From assembly GCF_026319325.1 (NCBI RefSeq), contig NZ_JAPDMU010000003.1:1-64000 (forward strand): a stretch of 64,000 bases of DNA, given 5' to 3'. This stretch comes from Methylophaga sp. OBS3. Lineage in GTDB: Bacteria; Pseudomonadota; Gammaproteobacteria; Nitrosococcales; Methylophagaceae. The position numbers and the translations under genes were made by a program. Positions 9,503 through 21,289 of this stretch are shown here, piece after piece (position 1 is the stretch's first letter; every line of letters begins with the position of its first letter). The notes under the pieces are model-generated. The model had not been told where the DNA came from. It searched no databases and saw nothing but the letters and a program-made list of their open reading frames with translations.

Positions 9503-10760
9503 AGCGATAGTTTTGACCTAACATTTCAGGTGTCACTAAAACGACACCATTGGGTGAAACCTCAAATCGTTTGGCATCGGCTTCTAAATCCTCACCAATG
9601 ACCGTACCAGGGGGAACGATACAGCCTTTGTCCAAAACGACTTTCTTAAGACGACAGTTTCGACCGATACTGACGTCTGGCAAGACCACGCTGTCTTCTA
9701 CCACACTGAAACTATGTACTTCTACGTTTGAAAATAACACCGAGTGTCGAACAGTGGAACCCGAAATAATACAACCGCCAGAAACCATAGAGTCTACCGC
9801 CATACCCCGACGGTCATCATCATCAAATACAAACTTTGCGGGAGGTTGCTGCGCTTGATGAGTCCAAATTGGCCAATCATCATCATATAAATTTAGCTCT
9901 GGCGTGACACCAATTAACTCTAGGTTGGCAGACCAGAAAGCATCGATAGTCCCTACATCACGCCAGTAGCCAGGATCATTACCCTGAACGTCTTTGTAAG
10001 GGAATGCGATTACTTTGTAATGCTTAATCAAGCTCGGAATAATGTCGTGACCAAAATCATGCGTAGATCTTGGTGAATCGGCATCTTTGATTAATTGTTC
10101 ATACAGAAATGCTGCGTTAAAGATATAAATACCCATTGAGGCAAGTGCGACATCATCGCGGCCCGGCATTGGGGTTGGTTCAGCCGGTTTTTCATCAAAT
10201 GCAACAATTCGACGATTCACATCAACAGACATAACACCAAATGCTTTTGCTTGGTCTAATGGCACTTCAATGCAGCCAATTGTCATGTCCGCGTTTTGCG
10301 CGACATGCTCTGCCAACATATCACCGTAATCCATTTTGTAGATGTGATCACCAGCAAGAATCAATACATACTCGGCGCCATGATTTCGCAAAATATCAAT
10401 ATTTTGGTAAACCGCGTCGGCCGTACCCGCATACCAGCCTTCCGCCGTACGTTGAGATGCTGGCAACAACTCGACAAACTCGCCCAAAGCACCACGCATA
10501 AACCCCCAACCTTGTTGGATATGACGAATTAATGAGTGCGCTTTATATTGCGTTAAAACCCCTACTCGGCGAATACCGGAGTTAACGCAGTTTGATAATG
10601 GAAAATCAATAATTCTAAACTTACCGCCAAATGGTACGGCCGGTTTAGCACGCCAATCCGTCAATTGTTTCAGTCGTGAACCACGACCTCCCGCAAGAAT
10701 TAAAGCGAGTGTATCTCTGGTAAGACGACTGACAAAGCGCGTGCTATTATTTTTGGACAT
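9492..10760 (-). CDS. glgC: Glucose-1-phosphate adenylyltransferase
   Basis: Makes ADP-glucose from glucose-1-phosphate and ATP, the committed step of bacterial glycogen synthesis. The 422-residue protein has the nucleotidyltransferase motif [11 protein letters not shown], the regulatory/substrate region [20 protein letters not shown], and a C-terminal left-handed beta-helix region. A good ribosome site (GAGGAT) precedes the ATG. It heads the minus-strand operon and is divergent from glgB across about 85 bases. No glycogen synthase gene (glgA) is present in this window. Confidence 0.97.
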   Translation of the reverse strand: MSKNNSTRFVSRLTRDTLALILAGGRGSRLKQLTDWRAKPAVPFGGKFRIIDFPLSNCVNSGIRRVGVLTQYKAHSLIRHIQQGWGFMRGALGEFVELLPASQRTAEGWYAGTADAVYQNIDILRNHGAEYVLILAGDHIYKMDYGDMLAEHVAQNADMTIGCIEVPLDQAKAFGVMSVDVNRRIVAFDEKPAEPTPMPGRDDVALASMGIYIFNAAFLYEQLIKDADSPRSTHDFGHDIIPSLIKHYKVIAFPYKDVQGNDPGYWRDVGTIDAFWSANLELIGVTPELNLYDDDWPIWTHQAQQPPAKFVFDDDDRRGMAVDSMVSGGCIISGSTVRHSVLFSNVEVHSFSVVEDSVVLPDVSIGRNCRLKKVVLDKGCIVPPGTVIGEDLEADAKRFEVSPNGVVLVTPEMLGQNYRYVR

Positions 10761-10859
10761 TAGGATCCTCGGCTACTGGCGTGCAAAGTATGTTGTAATG
10801 AACTCAAGCCTGCCACAAGCCCGGCCTGCTGAGCAATAAAAAAAATGATGAAGGATAGT

Positions 10860-13037
10860 ATGCCCAATTTTTTTGAAAATAAGTTGACAGCTGATCAGGA
10901 AAAAATCATCGAAGCACGCCACCATGATCCTTTTTCCATATTAGGTTTACATGAGCGTAATGGTGAGGCCATTATCACCGCATTTTTACCTGATTGTGAG
11001 TCCGTCACACTTGAAAATGGTGAACCCTTAAAACGGTTAGCTGGCACCGACTTGTTTGAATGGCGCGGCAGCATTGGTGAAGTTCAATGGCCCTATGCGC
11101 TAAATAAACAATTTAAAAACCAAACGACGTTCAAGCAGTTTGATGCATATAGTTTCGGACCACAGATTTCTGAATATGATCTGCACCTGTTTGCAGAAGG
11201 TCGCCATTGGCATGCTTACCGGATGCTTGGCGCACATGCCAAAACCATTGATGGTGTTGAAGGTGTGTTATTCGCCACTTGGGCACCTAATGCGCAACGC
11301 GTCAGTGTTGTTGGTAACTTTAATCAGTGGGATGGCAGAAGACATCCTATGCGTGTTCGTGGCAATAGTGGCGTGTGGGAATTATTTATTCCCGATCTAA
11401 AACCAGGCGACCTTTATAAATTTGAGCTTCGCAATCACCATGATGGCAGCCTACACTTAAAACAAGACCCGTATGGTCAAGGCAGTGAATTGCGTCCAGG
11501 CACAGCTTCAAAAGTGTTTAGCAGCCATTACAAATGGCAAGACCAAAACTGGATGGACAAACGCGAACGCAGCGATTGGTTACACAGTCCACACAGTGTT
11601 TACGAAGTACATTTAGGTTCATGGCGACGTCACGCCGATGGCAGTTTTTATAGTTATCGTGAGCTTGCAGACACTCTAGTGCCTTATGTAAAACAATTAG
11701 GTTTTACCCATATCGAATTGTTGCCCATTACCGAGCATCCATTAGATATGTCTTGGGGCTATCAAACCACCGGATACTATGCCGCGACTAGTCGCTTCGG
11801 CACACCTGATGAGTTTCGTTATTTAGTCGATAAATGTCACCAAAATGATATTGGCGTACTACTCGACTGGGTGCCGGGCCATTTCCCTAAAGATGCACAT
11901 GGCCTCGCCCGTTTTGATGGCTCAGCACTTTATGAACATGAAGATCCCCGTTTAGGTGAGCATCAAGACTGGGGCACATTGATTTTCAACTACGGTCGAA
12001 ATGAGGTCCGTAACTTTTTGTTATCCAGTGCTTTTTTCTGGTTAGAAGAGTTCCATATTGATGGTTTACGTGTCGATGCTGTCGCATCAATGCTGTATTT
12101 GGACTACTCACGCAAAGAAGGCGAATGGTTACCAAATCGTTATGGTGGTCGTGAAAACCTAGAAGTTATCGAGTTTTTAAAGCAAGTAAACACTGTGCTT
12201 CATCAAGCTCATCCCGGCTGTATTGTTGCCGCTGAAGAATCAACGTCTTACCCAATGGTCTCAAGGCCAACAGATATTGGTGGTCTTGGCTTTTCCATGA
12301 AATGGAATATGGGCTGGATGCACGACATCTTGGAATACATGAAGCAGGACCCAATTCATCGTCGTTATCACCACAATCAATTGACGTTTGGCCTGCTCTA
12401 CGCATTTACTGAAAACTTTGTTTTACCGTTTTCGCATGATGAAGTTGTGCATGGCAAACGCTCAATGCGCTACAAAATGCCTGGTGATGAATGGCAACAG
12501 TTTGCCAACTTACGTTTGCTATACACATTTATGTATTGCTATCCAGGTAAAAAACTACTGTTTATGGGCTCTGAGTTTGGGCAAGGCAGCGAGTGGAACT
12601 CAGATAACCAATTGGAATGGTATGTTCTTGATTACCCGCCACACCAAGGCTTGCAACAATTAGTCACAGACTTAAACCAGCTATATAAAGAACTACCCGC
12701 TCTACATACATTTGATTTTGAATCGCGTGGCTTTGAATGGTTGGACTGCCACGACCATGAACAATCCGTATTAAGTTTAATTCGTAAGACTGAACAAGAC
12801 TGCATTTTGGCGGTATTTAACTTCACCCCGGTAACCCGAGGTAGCTATCGTGTTGCTGTACCAGAAGCAGGTGCATACCGCGTTATTTTTAATTCCGACT
12901 CTGAATTTTATTGGGGCAGTAATTTTGAAACAGCTATTGAAGTGCATAGTGATCCACAGCCATGGGCTGAGCGTGCACATTCTGTGACTTTAAATCTGCC
13001 GCCACTTGCCGGGTTAATGCTGCAAAAGATTCGTTAA
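10860..13037 (+). CDS. glgB: 1,4-alpha-glucan branching enzyme
   Basis: Introduces alpha-1,6 branches into glycogen. About 725 residues: N-terminal CBM48 modules ([19 protein letters not shown]), then a GH13 barrel with nucleophile motif [10 protein letters not shown], acid region AAEEST and [11 protein letters not shown], and a C-terminal beta domain. The chosen ATG at 10860 is preceded by AAGGAT; in-frame ATGs at 10845 and 10848 lie after a run of A with no ribosome site. The stop overlaps the ppk2 start, coupling the two genes. Confidence 0.96.
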   Translation: MPNFFENKLTADQEKIIEARHHDPFSILGLHERNGEAIITAFLPDCESVTLENGEPLKRLAGTDLFEWRGSIGEVQWPYALNKQFKNQTTFKQFDAYSFGPQISEYDLHLFAEGRHWHAYRMLGAHAKTIDGVEGVLFATWAPNAQRVSVVGNFNQWDGRRHPMRVRGNSGVWELFIPDLKPGDLYKFELRNHHDGSLHLKQDPYGQGSELRPGTASKVFSSHYKWQDQNWMDKRERSDWLHSPHSVYEVHLGSWRRHADGSFYSYRELADTLVPYVKQLGFTHIELLPITEHPLDMSWGYQTTGYYAATSRFGTPDEFRYLVDKCHQNDIGVLLDWVPGHFPKDAHGLARFDGSALYEHEDPRLGEHQDWGTLIFNYGRNEVRNFLLSSAFFWLEEFHIDGLRVDAVASMLYLDYSRKEGEWLPNRYGGRENLEVIEFLKQVNTVLHQAHPGCIVAAEESTSYPMVSRPTDIGGLGFSMKWNMGWMHDILEYMKQDPIHRRYHHNQLTFGLLYAFTENFVLPFSHDEVVHGKRSMRYKMPGDEWQQFANLRLLYTFMYCYPGKKLLFMGSEFGQGSEWNSDNQLEWYVLDYPPHQGLQQLVTDLNQLYKELPALHTFDFESRGFEWLDCHDHEQSVLSLIRKTEQDCILAVFNFTPVTRGSYRVAVPEAGAYRVIFNSDSEFYWGSNFETAIEVHSDPQPWAERAHSVTLNLPPLAGLMLQKIR

Positions 13038-13807
13038 TGAACAAACTGCTGCCCGAGGCAACCTATCGCGAACAAAAGTACTTATTGCAAATTGAGTTGC
13101 TGAAAGTACAGCATTGGACGCAAGAAACCGGGCAGCGGATCTTGGTTTTGTTTGAAGGGCGAGATGCCTCAGGAAAAGGCGGCACCATAAAGCGTTTTAC
13201 CGAACACCTTAATCCTCGTGGTGCGCGTGTTGTTGCACTTCCCAAACCCAGCGATATTGAGCAAGGCCAGTGGTATTTTCAGCGCTATATCCAACACTTA
13301 CCTTCTGCTGGTGAAATCGTTCTATTTGACCGTAGTTGGTATAACCGTGCTGGTATTGAGAGAGTTATGGGGTTTGCCACTGAACAACAATATCAGCACT
13401 TTCTACAACAAGTACCGCAAGTCGAAAAACTACTGATCGATGATGGAATTCAATTATTTAAATATTGGTTTTCTGTCAGCCGTGATGAGCAGGCAAAACG
13501 ATTTGATGCGCGCCGTAATGATCCGTTAAAACACTGGAAATTGAGCCCTATTGATGAAGCAGCGCAATCTAAGTGGGATGAATATACCGAAGCGAAACAA
13601 GCCATGTTTACTGCTACCCACTCCCCTGCTTCACCCTGGACAATCATCAAATCTGATGACAAACGCAGTGCCAGACTAAATTGTATGAAGCACTTTTTAC
13701 GCGTCTTAGATTATCCAGATAAGAATCTGGAGTTGTTAGAAAAGATTGAGAGTTCGCAGGTGTTTGAGCCAGTATTTAACCAGCCCAAACGCCGCCAATC
13801 TGATTAA
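13037..13807 (+). CDS. ppk2: Polyphosphate kinase 2
   Basis: By family, transfers phosphate between polyphosphate and nucleotides. The 256-residue single-domain PPK2 has a Walker A motif (GRDASGKGGTIKRF), the lid region around DIEQGQWYFQRY, and a Walker B-like LFDRSWYNR. It is translationally coupled to glgB (TAATG overlap), an unusual partner that could supply nucleotide triphosphate for GlgC from polyphosphate; that link is inference. Subclass (ADP or AMP as acceptor) is not resolved. The stop lies 3 bases from the convergent pgi end. Confidence 0.92.
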   Translation: MNKLLPEATYREQKYLLQIELLKVQHWTQETGQRILVLFEGRDASGKGGTIKRFTEHLNPRGARVVALPKPSDIEQGQWYFQRYIQHLPSAGEIVLFDRSWYNRAGIERVMGFATEQQYQHFLQQVPQVEKLLIDDGIQLFKYWFSVSRDEQAKRFDARRNDPLKHWKLSPIDEAAQSKWDEYTEAKQAMFTATHSPASPWTIIKSDDKRSARLNCMKHFLRVLDYPDKNLELLEKIESSQVFEPVFNQPKRRQSD

Positions 13808-13810
13808 CGC

Positions 13811-15448
13811 TTATTGACGTAAAGTACGAATCAGTTTGATAAGTTCGGTAGTCGAACTATCATGCGTTGAAATTTCTGCATTATCTTTAAGATCAGGCAA
13901 GATTGCTTTAGCAAGCTGTTTACCTAACTCAACGCCCCATTGGTCGAATGAATTAATATTCCAAACAACACCTTGAACGAACACTTTGTGTTCATAAAGT
14001 GCCACTAACTGGCCCAACATTTCGGGTGTGAGTTTCGGGAACAATAGAACATTACTTGGACGATTACCTGGGAAAACCTTGTGCGGTAATAAAGCTTCTA
14101 GTTCTTTACCTTCAAGTCCACTTGCTACTAATTCAGATCGAACTTCTTCAGCGTTTTTGCCTTTCATCAAGGCTTCAGCTTGTGCAAGACCATTTGCCAA
14201 CAAAATTGACTGATGATCACACTCTGGGTAATGACTATTGACTGGTAACACAAAATCAACTGGGATCAATTGCGTACCCTGGTGAATCAGCTGGAAATAC
14301 GCATGCTGACCATTGGTACCCGGCGTACCCCAAATAACAGGACCAGTTTTATAACTAATACGCGCGCCCTGACGGTTAATAAATTTACCGTTACTTTCCA
14401 TATCCAATTGCTGCATATGGCTTGGGAAACGTGCCAGCGAGTGATCATAAGGAACGATGGCATGTGTTTGGGCATTAAAGAAGTTAATGTACCAAATACC
14501 TAACAAACCCATAATCACAGGGATGTTTTTTGCGAACGGTTGTGAACGGAAATGCTGGTCCATTTGATGACCGCCATCCAATAAACGCTCGAAGTTATCC
14601 ATGCCCACATACAAAGCAATTGGCAGACCAATAGCGCTCCACAGTGAATAACGTCCACCGACCCAGTCCCAAATCTCAAACATGTTGTCGGTATCAATAC
14701 CGAATTTAGAGACTTCGTCAGCATTGGTTGAAACAGCAACAAAATGTTTAGCAACATCTGCTTGTTGAGCTGACTTCAAGAACCATTGACGAGCTGATTG
14801 TGCATTGGTCAATGTTTCTTGCGTAGTAAATGTTTTTGAAGCCACAACAAATAGCGTGGTTTCAGGGTTCAGCTTTTCTAGCGTAGTACTTAAATCTGTA
14901 CCATCAACATTAGATACAAAGTGAACTTTCAAACCATCAATTGCGTATGGCTCAAGCGCGTCACAAATCATGGCAGGGCCTAAATCAGAGCCACCGATAC
15001 CAATATTCACGATATCGGTCATAGGCTTACCTGTGAAACCAACCCATTCACCGCTATGGACCTTGCCGCAGAAGTTGGCCATTTTGGCTAACACGGCATT
15101 CACTTCAGGCATCACATCTTTGCCATCGACCATTACCGGAGTATTGGCACGATTACGCAAAGCCGTGTGCAGAACAGCACGACCTTCGGTATGGTTAATC
15201 GCTTCACCACTAAACATGCAGTCAATCCAACTTTGCATATCCACAGCATCAGCTAATGCAAATAGCTTATCCATGGTTTCTTGCGTGATGCGATTTTTAG
15301 AGTAATCCAGCAGTAAATCACCGCTGTATACTGAAAAGTGCTCAAAGCGGCTAGAATCCAGCGCAAATTGCTCACGCATCGACAGATATTTCACATCGGA
15401 ATAGTGCCGGTCTAAAGATTGCCACTCTGCGATATTTAATGGTGTCAT
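13811..15448 (-). CDS. pgi: Glucose-6-phosphate isomerase
   Basis: Interconverts glucose-6-phosphate and fructose-6-phosphate, linking central carbon flow with the neighbouring glycogen genes. The 545-residue length is usual. Motifs include [11 protein letters not shown] (sugar-phosphate loop), MESNGK and a C-terminal region with [10 protein letters not shown], the PROSITE-type signature. It follows hisS by 17 bases and so may be read from the long ndk-hisS transcript; it converges with ppk2. Confidence 0.97.
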   Translation of the reverse strand: MTPLNIAEWQSLDRHYSDVKYLSMREQFALDSSRFEHFSVYSGDLLLDYSKNRITQETMDKLFALADAVDMQSWIDCMFSGEAINHTEGRAVLHTALRNRANTPVMVDGKDVMPEVNAVLAKMANFCGKVHSGEWVGFTGKPMTDIVNIGIGGSDLGPAMICDALEPYAIDGLKVHFVSNVDGTDLSTTLEKLNPETTLFVVASKTFTTQETLTNAQSARQWFLKSAQQADVAKHFVAVSTNADEVSKFGIDTDNMFEIWDWVGGRYSLWSAIGLPIALYVGMDNFERLLDGGHQMDQHFRSQPFAKNIPVIMGLLGIWYINFFNAQTHAIVPYDHSLARFPSHMQQLDMESNGKFINRQGARISYKTGPVIWGTPGTNGQHAYFQLIHQGTQLIPVDFVLPVNSHYPECDHQSILLANGLAQAEALMKGKNAEEVRSELVASGLEGKELEALLPHKVFPGNRPSNVLLFPKLTPEMLGQLVALYEHKVFVQGVVWNINSFDQWGVELGKQLAKAILPDLKDNAEISTHDSSTTELIKLIRTLRQ

Positions 15449-15465
15449 ATTTCTACTTATTGTTA

Positions 15466-16734
15466 TTACTGGTGGGCACTTTGACTGAGAAAATCAGCCA
15501 ATTCCTGCCACGATATAGTTTGTTGTTCGCCGGTTGCCATGGTTTTCACACCAACCTGCTGCTGTGCGACTTCTTCTTCACCAAGGATGAGTGTCCAACG
15601 AGCACCACTACGGTCAGCCCGCTTAAATTGGCTTTTAAAACTACCACCACCACAATGGCTAATCAAGCGTAAAGAAGGGAGTTGATCACGGAGTTGCTCG
15701 GCAAAAACAGTCGCTGCCGATTGTGCTGTTTCCCCAACGGCAACAAGGTAAGCATCAGGGCCAGTTGCTTCAGGCAAGGCATCGTTGGCTTCTAACAACG
15801 CAATTAAACGTTCTAAACCAATCGCAAAGCCAATGGCTGTTGCCATTTTGCCACCTAATTGCTCTACCAGACCATCATATCGACCACCTGCGCAGACAGT
15901 ACCTTGCGCGCCGAGTTGATCTGTTACCCACTCAAATACTGTCTTGCTGTAATAGTCGAGACCGCGAACTAAGCGTGGATTAACCTCATAACTAATACCC
16001 GCTTTATCTAATGTCTGACAAAGCACCTCAAAATGTTGACGTGATTCAGCGTCAAGATGATCCAGAAGTTTCGGCGCAGCATCATTTAATGCCTGCATAT
16101 CTGGATTTTTGCTATCCAGAATACGCAAAGGATTGCTATGCAATCGACGCTGGCTATCTTCGTCTAACTGTTCATGATGTTGTTCAAAGTAACGAATCAA
16201 TTCAGCACGATATTGCAGTCGTGCTTCCGTGCTACCTAATGAATTGATTTGCAACGTCACGCCAGTTAAGCCAAGCGCTTTCCATAGTCTTGCCGTTAGC
16301 AGAATTAATTCAGCATCAATATCCGGACCATCAAAACCATAAGCTTCTACACCCAATTGGTGAAACTGACGATAACGACCTTTTTGTGGGCGTTCGTGAC
16401 GAAACATGGGGCCCATATACCAAAGACGTTGGCTTTGATTGAGTAGACCATGTTCCATTGCGGCACGCACGCACCCCGCAGTACCTTCCGGACGCAACGT
16501 TAAGCTGTCACCATTTCGGTCTTCGAAGGTATACATCTCTTTTTCAACGATATCGGTTACTTCACCGATTGAGCGTTTAAAGAGTTCAGTTTTTTCCACG
16601 ACAGGCAAACGAATCTCACGATAACCGTAGCTGCCAAGAACATTTCTGAGCGTTGTTTCAATATACTGCCAATATGGCGTCACTTCCGGGAGAATATCGT
16701 TCATTCCCCGTACTGAGCGGATCAATTCTGCCAC
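15466..16734 (-). CDS. hisS: Histidyl-tRNA synthetase
   Basis: Charges tRNA-His. The 422-residue class II synthetase has the motif 1 region after RGMNDILP, motif 2 in the [18 protein letters not shown] block, the histidine signature [15 protein letters not shown], motif 3 near [10 protein letters not shown], and a C-terminal anticodon-binding domain. It lies 2 bases after ispG in the usual gammaproteobacterial order. Confidence 0.98.
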   Translation of the reverse strand: MAELIRSVRGMNDILPEVTPYWQYIETTLRNVLGSYGYREIRLPVVEKTELFKRSIGEVTDIVEKEMYTFEDRNGDSLTLRPEGTAGCVRAAMEHGLLNQSQRLWYMGPMFRHERPQKGRYRQFHQLGVEAYGFDGPDIDAELILLTARLWKALGLTGVTLQINSLGSTEARLQYRAELIRYFEQHHEQLDEDSQRRLHSNPLRILDSKNPDMQALNDAAPKLLDHLDAESRQHFEVLCQTLDKAGISYEVNPRLVRGLDYYSKTVFEWVTDQLGAQGTVCAGGRYDGLVEQLGGKMATAIGFAIGLERLIALLEANDALPEATGPDAYLVAVGETAQSAATVFAEQLRDQLPSLRLISHCGGGSFKSQFKRADRSGARWTLILGEEEVAQQQVGVKTMATGEQQTISWQELADFLSQSAHQ

Positions 16735-16736
16735 CT

Positions 16737-17864
16737 TTAACTGATGTCCTTTATCGGTATTACTTTCTCGGCTTTGTCGCCTTGTTTACGCAGCGCAATT
16801 CGCTGCCGAATTTCGCGCTCTAATTCATCGACCAGTGCATCGTTTTCTACCTTATGATGAGGTTTACCATCTTTATAAAGTAAGTTTGGTGTACCACCTG
16901 TCAGGCCGATAGCAGCCTCTTTAGCTTCACCCGGACCATTTACAACGCAACCGATAACGGCAACATCCATTGGCTCGATAATGTCATCTAGTCTTGCTTC
17001 AAGTGCATTAACCGTAGAAATCACATCAAACTGTTGTCTTGAACATGAAGGACAAGCAATTAAGTTAATGCCTTTACTACGAATACGTAGGCTCTTCAAA
17101 ATATCAAAGCCAACACGAATTTCTTCAACGGGATCTGCTGCAAGGGAAACACGAATGGTATCGCCAATACCTTCTGCCAACAGCATGCCTAAACCAATCG
17201 CTGATTTCACTGAACCGCTACGTAATCCGCCGGCTTCGGTGATACCTAAGTGCAGTGGCTGTTCGATTTGGTCAGCTAGTTTCCGATAGGCAAAGACGGT
17301 CATGAAGACATCTGACGCTTTCAAGCTGACTTTAAAGTCAGGAAAGTTAAGCCTATCGAGGATATCAATATGACGCATCGCTGATTCCACCAATGCATCG
17401 GGAGTTGGCTCGCCATATTTCTTTTGCAATTCTTTTTCTAAAGAGCCGGCATTCACACCAATACGGATTGGAATATTAAAATCACGCGCTTTATCAACAA
17501 CTGCACGCACCCTGTCTTCACGTCCGATATTACCCGGGTTGATTCGTAAGCAATCCACGCCTAATTCAGCAACGCGTAAGGCAATTTTGTAATCAAAATG
17601 AATATCAGCAATCAGCGGAATACTGGTTTGTTTTTTAATTTCACCAAACGCTTCGGCCGCATCCATTGAAGGAACAGATACACGTACCAAATCGGCGCCA
17701 ACTTGTTGTAGTCGCTGAATTTGCGCGACAGTTGCCGCAACGTCAGTTGTTTCAGTGTTGGTCATGCTCTGTACAGCAACAGGAGCATCACCCCCAACTG
17801 GTACATTACCGACCATGATTTGTCTTGATTTACGACGTTTGATGAGGTGACTGGTTTCCATCAT
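16737..17864 (-). CDS. ispG: 4-hydroxy-3-methylbut-2-en-1-yl diphosphate synthase
   Basis: A [4Fe-4S] enzyme of the MEP isoprenoid pathway that converts MEcPP to HMBPP. The 375-residue protein has the N-terminal TIM barrel ([20 protein letters not shown]) and the C-terminal cluster-binding motifs ACPSCSRQ and [13 protein letters not shown]. The double Met start leaves residue 1 or 2 open. The position between rodZ and hisS is conserved in gammaproteobacteria. Confidence 0.97.
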   Translation of the reverse strand: MMETSHLIKRRKSRQIMVGNVPVGGDAPVAVQSMTNTETTDVAATVAQIQRLQQVGADLVRVSVPSMDAAEAFGEIKKQTSIPLIADIHFDYKIALRVAELGVDCLRINPGNIGREDRVRAVVDKARDFNIPIRIGVNAGSLEKELQKKYGEPTPDALVESAMRHIDILDRLNFPDFKVSLKASDVFMTVFAYRKLADQIEQPLHLGITEAGGLRSGSVKSAIGLGMLLAEGIGDTIRVSLAADPVEEIRVGFDILKSLRIRSKGINLIACPSCSRQQFDVISTVNALEARLDDIIEPMDVAVIGCVVNGPGEAKEAAIGLTGGTPNLLYKDGKPHHKVENDALVDELEREIRQRIALRKQGDKAEKVIPIKDIS

Positions 17865-17870
17865 ATTTAA

Positions 17871-18833
17871 CTAGTCTCCAAGCGTTAGTCGGGCGACATT
17901 TTTTACGCGAAATTCTGCCAAGTCAACAGGCGTATTATTAAATCGCAATGCTGTTCCACCGACATTACCGATGCGTACTGAAAATGGGATAGGCCCAATA
18001 AGTTCTATGGTTTCTTGGTCAAGAACACGACTGATGAGGGTATTGCCACCATTGTCTTTAACTTCGATCCAAGAAGGTTCTGTGACCACTAATGTTAATG
18101 TAGCTTCACCACTGTTAAGCGTATTGCCTGACTCATCTTCGATTGATAAAGTTTCAGGGCTGACAGCTACGGTTTCAGCATCATTCACTTCAACAGGGTC
18201 AACCGGCGCAGTTAAGTTTTCTTGCTCACTACTCGCCATTTCAGCAGGCATCGACTCAATTCGTAGCGGTGCCGTAACGTTATTATCTAACTTACTGACA
18301 TCACGCGTTTCCTGAGCATTAGTTGGATTTGCTCGAATGCCATCGTCGTCATAAGCAAGGTCCGGTTCGACAACCATATTGTCACTATTGATGCCAGTTG
18401 CCGCTTGCTCAACCTCGGTTACAGGTGTTGACCAAAGCTGATAAACAACGAGAGCGATAATAATAGCGACGATAACCAATAAACCACCGCCCCATGGAAA
18501 TCCTTTATCGTCAGGGAGTGTTTTGGTCATTAATAAATCAGTTGGCCGTTCAACTTCACCATATTGTTCGTTAAACATGGCGAGCATTTCATCACTCGGT
18601 AGCCCTAAAAACTTCACATAGTTCAATAAATAACCACGTGCATAGGTACGACTGTGTAATTTTTCCCAATCTTCTTGCTCAAGATGATCGATAGTGGCTC
18701 GCGTGAATCGCAATTGGGTTGCAACTTCGGCAATGGTTAACTTCTTTTGTTCACGTGCTTGTTGCAGTTTTAGCCCGATACCAGTTGTCGGGAACATTGC
18801 TGAATTATCGCTTTCGTCGTTCACTGCACTCAT
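17871..18833 (-). CDS. rodZ: RodZ-like cytoskeletal HTH membrane protein
   Basis: By family, RodZ binds MreB and helps maintain rod shape. The 320-residue protein has an N-terminal Xre-like HTH (about residues 17-80, with LTIAEVATQLRFTRATIDHL), a single transmembrane helix (about 115-134), an acidic, Ser/Thr-rich periplasmic linker and a C-terminal DUF4115 beta domain (about 220-320). The ATGA overlap with pilF shows coupling. Confidence 0.92.
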   Translation of the reverse strand: MSAVNDESDNSAMFPTTGIGLKLQQAREQKKLTIAEVATQLRFTRATIDHLEQEDWEKLHSRTYARGYLLNYVKFLGLPSDEMLAMFNEQYGEVERPTDLLMTKTLPDDKGFPWGGGLLVIVAIIIALVVYQLWSTPVTEVEQAATGINSDNMVVEPDLAYDDDGIRANPTNAQETRDVSKLDNNVTAPLRIESMPAEMASSEQENLTAPVDPVEVNDAETVAVSPETLSIEDESGNTLNSGEATLTLVVTEPSWIEVKDNGGNTLISRVLDQETIELIGPIPFSVRIGNVGGTALRFNNTPVDLAEFRVKNVARLTLGD

Positions 18834-19585
18834 AGATTTGCGATACCTTGGTTGACCATTTGCATTTCATCAGAATCTGGGAATCGCGAGCGCAAAATCA
18901 AAACATAGCTCGCAACGGCATCTTCATCACCCAACTTGTTTTCGATCTTAATGCCAGTTAATAAAGCACGGGGCGTCCAAGTCGCAGCACTGTGGAAACG
19001 TTGAATGTATCCACGTGCTTGTAAGTAATTTTGTTGCTCATAGCTGATTTCAGCCATGCGTAACAAAGATTTACCTAGTGTTGGCTGGTATTGAAGTGCG
19101 CGTCGAAAATAGCCTTCTGCTTTAGCAAGGTCAGGTTTTTGTAACGCACATAACCCAGCATTCTCGTAGGCTTGAGCGACACTAAGGTATAAAGGATTTT
19201 CAACAGCTAATAGGAATTTAGCCTCTGCTTCGTCATAGCGTTGCTGCTGGCATAGATAAACACCGTAGTTATTTTGTGCTTCTGAATAATCCGGCTCTAG
19301 AGCGACAGCTTTTTTGAAATGTTTTTCCGCTTTATCGTTTTCATCAAGTCGTTGATACAACAACGCTATGGTGTTGTGTGCACTGGCTAAGTTTGGATCT
19401 TGCTGCAAAGCTTTTTCAAGCTTTTCTAGCGCAAACTTGTAATCACCACGCTGCATATAATTAATACCCAAACGCATATTAATTTCTGCGGCCTCACTCC
19501 CCCCGGAACTTGACGTCCGGTTACCAGCGCAGGCAGTTAAAGAAATTGAAAACAGTAATACCCAAAAATATCGCTGAACTCTCAT
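18830..19585 (-). CDS. pilF: Type IV pilus biogenesis lipoprotein PilF/PilW
   Basis: An outer-membrane TPR lipoprotein (pilotin) that places the PilQ secretin. The 251-residue protein has a lipobox (SLTAC, Cys about 19) and TPR repeats from about residue 35 to 235. It sits in the classical rlmN-pilF-rodZ order and overlaps both neighbours by four bases. No other pilus gene is present in the window, so pilus function is inferred from family and context. Confidence 0.93.
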   Translation of the reverse strand: MRVQRYFWVLLFSISLTACAGNRTSSSGGSEAAEINMRLGINYMQRGDYKFALEKLEKALQQDPNLASAHNTIALLYQRLDENDKAEKHFKKAVALEPDYSEAQNNYGVYLCQQQRYDEAEAKFLLAVENPLYLSVAQAYENAGLCALQKPDLAKAEGYFRRALQYQPTLGKSLLRMAEISYEQQNYLQARGYIQRFHSAATWTPRALLTGIKIENKLGDEDAVASYVLILRSRFPDSDEMQMVNQGIANL

Positions 19586-20688
19586 TTGACGAAAACCACT
19601 TCCTGTTCGGCTAAACGTTGGCTGCGGCGGGTTTTGTCTTTCACTTCACCAGCCAACTGACCACATGCAGCCACAATATCATCCCCACGCGTTTTACGCA
19701 CGGTGACAACCAGGCCAGCATCCATCAGTTGCTGTTTGAACTTCTCGATCACATTTCGTGATGAACAACGGTAATCCGTTCCCGGAAAGGGATTAAACGG
19801 AATCAGGTTAATTTTGGTTGGTAAGTCTTTGAGAATGCGAATTAAATCTTTTGCATCCTGGGCAGAGTCGTTAATACCAGCCAGCATCACATACTCCACC
19901 GTGATATGGCGACGTTGCTGACCACCTTCAACATAACGTTTGCAAGCGGCTAATAGTTCAGCAATCGGATATTTGTCATTAAGGGGAATAATCTGACTGC
20001 GCAATTCATCATTAGCAGCATGTAATGAAATTGCTAAGCTGACCGGACAGTCCTGTTTTAGCTTGTCAATCATTGGCACCATGCCCGAGGTGCTCAATGT
20101 CACTCGGCGCCACGAAATGCCATAGCCGTAATCATCACGCATTAAATTCATCGCGCTAACAACATTGGCATAGTTAGCCAGTGGTTCGCCCATCCCCATC
20201 ATCACCACGTTAGTGACGACACGGTTTCCCTTGGGATCTTTATTCAATGCACGGTTCGCAATCCATAATTGCGCCACGATTTCAGCAGCCGTTAAATTAC
20301 GATTAAAGCCTTGTTGTGCTGTAGAGCAAAAAGTACATGTCAGCGCACAGCCGACCTGTGATGAGACACATAGCGTGCCCCGCCCTGCTTCGGGGATAAA
20401 CACAGTCTCAATGGCATTATTGCCATCCATTCTGATAACCCATTTGCGCGTTCCATCCGCAGAGATATGCTCATGCATGACTTCTGGCACACGAATTTCT
20501 GCAATGGCTGCCAGTTTTTCGCGTAATGCTTTGCTGAGGTTACTCATCTCCGCAAAATCAGTGATTTGATACTGATGTATCCATTGTAACAACTGACGCG
20601 CACGGAAAGGCTTTTCGCCGATTTCGACGAAAAACGCTTCCATGGCTTGTAAATCAAGCCCCAATAGATTGGTACGGTCAGTTGTCAT
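19582..20688 (-). CDS. rlmN: 23S rRNA/tRNA adenine-C2 methyltransferase
   Basis: A radical-SAM enzyme that methylates A2503 of 23S rRNA and A37 of some tRNAs. The 368-residue protein carries the CxxxCxxC cluster motif ([18 protein letters not shown]) and downstream family motifs [10 protein letters not shown] and SLHAAND. The start lies 17 bases after the ndk stop. Confidence 0.97.
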   Translation of the reverse strand: MTTDRTNLLGLDLQAMEAFFVEIGEKPFRARQLLQWIHQYQITDFAEMSNLSKALREKLAAIAEIRVPEVMHEHISADGTRKWVIRMDGNNAIETVFIPEAGRGTLCVSSQVGCALTCTFCSTAQQGFNRNLTAAEIVAQLWIANRALNKDPKGNRVVTNVVMMGMGEPLANYANVVSAMNLMRDDYGYGISWRRVTLSTSGMVPMIDKLKQDCPVSLAISLHAANDELRSQIIPLNDKYPIAELLAACKRYVEGGQQRRHITVEYVMLAGINDSAQDAKDLIRILKDLPTKINLIPFNPFPGTDYRCSSRNVIEKFKQQLMDAGLVVTVRKTRGDDIVAACGQLAGEVKDKTRRSQRLAEQEVVFVK

Positions 20689-20705
20689 GGACGTTTACTT
20701 ATCGC

Positions 20706-21137
20706 TTAGCGAGTACGTGAGCAAAGTTGATCTTCTGTAAAGAAGTAAGCAACTTCACGAGCTGCGCTAGTTGTTGAGTCAGAACCGTGGACTGCGTTTT
20801 CATCGATGCTTTGCGCAAAATCAGCACGGATAGTGCCTGCGGCAGCTTCCTTAGGATTTGTTGCGCCCATCAGATCACGGTTTTTGATAACGGCGTCATC
20901 ACCTTCCAGAACCTGAATCATGACAGGACCAGAAGTCATAAAACTAACCAGATCACCAAAGAATGGACGTTCTTTGTGTTCTGCGTAAAAGCCTTCTGCT
21001 TGGTCTTGTGACAGGTGAACCATGCGTGCAGCAACTACAGACAGGCCCGCTTTTTCGAAACGTGAATAAATTTCACCAATCACATTTTTTGCTACTGCGT
21101 CTGGTTTGATGATAGACAAAGTACGTTCAATCGCCAT
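20706..21137 (-). CDS. ndk: Nucleoside diphosphate kinase
   Basis: Balances NTP pools by transferring the terminal phosphate through a His intermediate. The 143-residue protein is normal in length and has [12 protein letters not shown] at the N-terminus and the active-site His in NAVHGSDS. A ribosome site (GAGGAT) precedes the ATG. It is the first gene of the minus-strand block running through hisS, possibly to pgi. Confidence 0.98.
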   Translation of the reverse strand: MAIERTLSIIKPDAVAKNVIGEIYSRFEKAGLSVVAARMVHLSQDQAEGFYAEHKERPFFGDLVSFMTSGPVMIQVLEGDDAVIKNRDLMGATNPKEAAAGTIRADFAQSIDENAVHGSDSTTSAAREVAYFFTEDQLCSRTR

Positions 21138-21289
21138 TATTGATCCTCATTGATAAAGTTGTGTTAAACCGACATATTCTAGCATCTTAAGTACAGCTTG
21201 TTGGTAGCGTCATGAATCAATCAGTAATACAGGGATTTTGCTTTGGATTTAGTGACAAAACCATTACCATCAGCAAATATTGAGAAACA

